From assembly GCA_938036925.1 (NCBI GenBank), contig CALHVU010000014.1, forward strand, positions 8,902-72,901: a stretch of DNA of 64,000 bases, given 5' to 3'. Each line of letters starts with the position of its first letter. Positions within the stretch are counted from its first letter, which is position 1. Below the pieces are notes generated by a model that saw only the letters and a list, made by a program, of their open reading frames with translations, ran no database searches and had not been told where the DNA came from. Source of the DNA: an uncultured Atopobium sp. (GTDB lineage: Bacteria; Actinomycetota; Coriobacteriia; Coriobacteriales; Atopobiaceae). The translations under genes were made by a program, and so were the position numbers. This document shows, in pieces, positions 62,471 through 64,000 of this stretch.

Positions 62471-63677
62471 ATGAATATCTCAGTCAGATTGCGTGGCAAG
62501 GTTTGGCAAGCAAGGGTGAGGTATCGTGGAGCAGATGGACTTATTCATGAGAAGCACCACTCTTTGAGTGCTCCATCGGATAAATCTGGTCGAGGAAAAA
62601 AGACCGCCATGCTCGAGGCTGAGAAATGGGTTAAGGATGCGGGGTTTGTTGAGGTTGTTGAACAGAGTCAAGCAACAAGGCTTGATTGTTCGGCGTACAC
62701 ATACTGTCTCAATTACTTTAAGAGCCTTGTGGCCACGCAGCAAATAGAACGCCGCACCTATACGTCTTACAAGAACAGTATTCGATACATAGATCTCTTC
62801 TTTGGTGAGAAACGTTTACAGGACCTTACTATTACAGATGTATGTATCATGGCTTTATGATTCCAACTACTCAGCGAACACCATTAAGAAGGCTTTCAAT
62901 GGCTTACGCCAGTGCACACGCCATGCTGTGGCAATTAGAGATCTGCAATATGACCCATGTGCGTCAATCAAGGCTCCAAGAGGACATCTTGCACCACCAA
63001 ATCCATTGGATGAACCTTCACGTAAGAAGCTTCAAGTTATGCTTGCTGCTCTAGAGCTTTCTCCAATGGTTATTGCAACGTATCTGGCATATTTTACTGG
63101 CATGAGGCGTGAGGAGTGCTGCGGACTTCAGTGGAAGGACGTAAAACTCAAAGCAGAGGACGTTACAGCACACCTCTGCCGCGCTATTTCGTATGACGGT
63201 GGTAAGACCTATGTGAAAGGCTTAAAGAACGGTAAAACAAGAACGGTACCTATCCCAACTCCACTTGTAGACATTCTTAAGCAGTGGCGCACCAAGTACA
63301 TTGAAGACTGTATGTTGATGGGAATTGCGTTTAATGAAGAGATGTATGTTTTAGGTGATTTCTCTGGTGAGTATCTCAGGCCAGAGCGAGTCACAGCTTG
63401 GTGGAAGAGGCACTCGGAAGAATGGGGACTTTTAGGAACGCAGGGGAGAAGACCAGTCTTTCACGATCTACGTCACACGTATGCAACGATTGCAGTCAGG
63501 ACCATGGACATCAAGAGCGCCCAAGACATTCTTGGACACAGCGATATTAATATGACAATGCGCTATGCAGATACAGATTTAGAGCAGATTCAAAAGGCAG
63601 GAAAAATCATCGGAGAAGCTCTTAACGACGCTCATAAAGACGGCGCAGAAGTACTACAACTTAGGCGAGCGATATAA
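62471..63677 (+). pseudogene. int: Tyrosine integrase, frameshifted
   Basis: The family fold is recognisable across two frames. Residues of the first part (62471-62860) give an AP2-like or arm-binding N-terminus and the start of the core-binding domain. At about 62835-62860 the frame shifts by one base, and WLYDSNYSANTIKKAF continues the core-binding domain in the next frame. The catalytic domain is complete: Arg in TGMRREE, HDLRHTY, GHSDINMTMRY with the tyrosine. A disrupted gene fits a fixed element, but a sequencing error is possible. AAGGAG precedes ATG 62471. Confidence 0.82.
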
Positions 63678-63679
63678 AA

Positions 63680-63706
63680 AGAGGAGCTTATTGCTCCTCT
63701 TTTTCG
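63680..63706. terminator. Bidirectional terminator between int and the next gene
   Basis: AAAGAGGAGC pairs with GCTCCTCTTT around TTATT, with A- and T-runs on the two sides. It serves convergent int and the minus-strand gene. Confidence 0.83.
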
Positions 63707-64000
63707 TTCTCTTTTTCTATTTTTTGGAATAGAGAAACGAGCTTTCTTTGGTCCACAGCTGGAAGAACTGTATCTTCAATGTCCATGTTGTATAAAAGGC
63801 TTGAAATTTTATTTCTGGCAAATTCATATGAACTACTAGCAACCGTTTTTAAAAGCTCATTGTATAGCTTTATATCCGCGTTGCCATCGATGGTAATAGC
63901 TGCTTTACTATCCACAACAATTTTCACTGAGGCAAATGCGTTGTCTTCATTTTCGTTGAAAAGGTCGATGCTAATTCCAAGAGTAATTAATTTCGCGTGC
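63688..64000 (-). CDS. Hypothetical protein of the integrated element, 5' end outside the window
   Basis: The minus-strand frame is open from the window edge to a stop at 63688. An internal GTG at 63927 is unlikely to be the start, because upstream codons read naturally (LGISIDLFNENEDN). The visible 104 residues are acidic and alternate hydrophobic and polar residues, ending KIEKENEKEEQ. I do not recognise the family. Position next to the integrase marks it as cargo of the element. Confidence 0.55.
   Translation of the reverse strand, partial: HAKLITLGISIDLFNENEDNAFASVKIVVDSKAAITIDGNADIKLYNELLKTVASSSYEFARNKISSLLYNMDIEDTVLPAVDQRKLVSLFQKIEKENEKEEQ

Noticed and set aside
62830..62870. Programmed frameshift in the integrase
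   Set aside because: No slippery run followed by a stable structure is seen. Mutation or sequencing error is simpler.

Overview
The window reads as chromosome from a low-GC actinobacterium of the Coriobacteriia, most like the Atopobium/Lancefieldella group (inference). The grounds are a yggS-sepF-yggT-divIVA cell-division cluster, a DUF6541-type polytopic membrane protein, fused-domain L-serine dehydratase, a Rho with an actinobacterial-style charged N-terminal extension, and moderate GC with a strong preference for CCA (Pro) and AAG (Lys) codons. Almost all genes are housekeeping. Only the last 1.8 kb is clearly acquired DNA.

Layout. 1-2.5 kb: tail of a cell-division cluster (yggS, sepF, yggT, divIVA). 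2.5-5 kb: a two-gene radical-SAM DNA-repair-like pair on the minus strand. 5-11 kb: CCA-adding enzyme, a TetR regulator, metK, and a large membrane protein. 11-21 kb: tRNA-Glu and tRNA-Gln, L-serine dehydratase, gltX, an exonuclease, an M18 aminopeptidase, a spermidine-synthase-like methyltransferase-fold protein, an MFS transporter and a DUF438/hemerythrin/PAS sensor-like protein. 21-23 kb: an intact DinJ-type antitoxin with only an 18-codon stump of its toxin, and a membrane-anchored endonuclease/exonuclease/phosphatase-fold protein. 23-29 kb: lysine biosynthesis (aminotransferase, lysine riboswitch, lysA, dapA, dapB, dapH) then tgt. 29-36 kb: a RecJ fused to a RecQ-like helicase, RelA/SpoT, and a metallo-hydrolase with a His/Cys-rich tail. 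36-37.5 kb: tRNA-Leu and infC-rpmI-rplT behind an attenuator-like leader. 38-45 kb: a WecA/TagO-type transferase, a candidate 6S RNA, tRNA-Ala, a PflX-like radical SAM protein, a coiled-coil protein, pncB and argS. 45-50 kb: a tandem-HTH MarR regulator, rho and an unknown membrane-anchored protein. 50-55 kb: a complete livJHMGF branched-chain amino-acid transporter. 55-62 kb: thrB and thrC divergent from hom-lysC-asd. 62-64 kb: the 3' half of a tRNA-Arg gene (an attachment site), a frameshifted tyrosine integrase and the start of an integrated element running out of the window.

The aspartate-family pathway is nearly complete in the window: LysC and Asd feed DapA-DapB-DapH, the aminotransferase and LysA for lysine, while Hom-ThrB-ThrC make threonine and MetK uses methionine. 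The acetyl-diaminopimelate deacetylase and DapF are not here. The lysine arm sits under a lysine riboswitch in front of lysA rather than in front of lysC.

Two things are not explained by ordinary annotation. First, a word with consensus ACGGGTTTCTCGCCAGA (core GGGTTTCTCGCC) recurs about every 4 kb on both strands. It lies in genes and between them, and in genes it forces codons the surrounding genes avoid. It looks like a genome-wide DNA signal such as an uptake or recombination sequence. Second, two copies of a structured intergenic repeat (about 37.6 and 55.1 kb), each between convergent genes, are built from 31-bp units and contain hairpins whose stems differ in sequence between copies but still pair.
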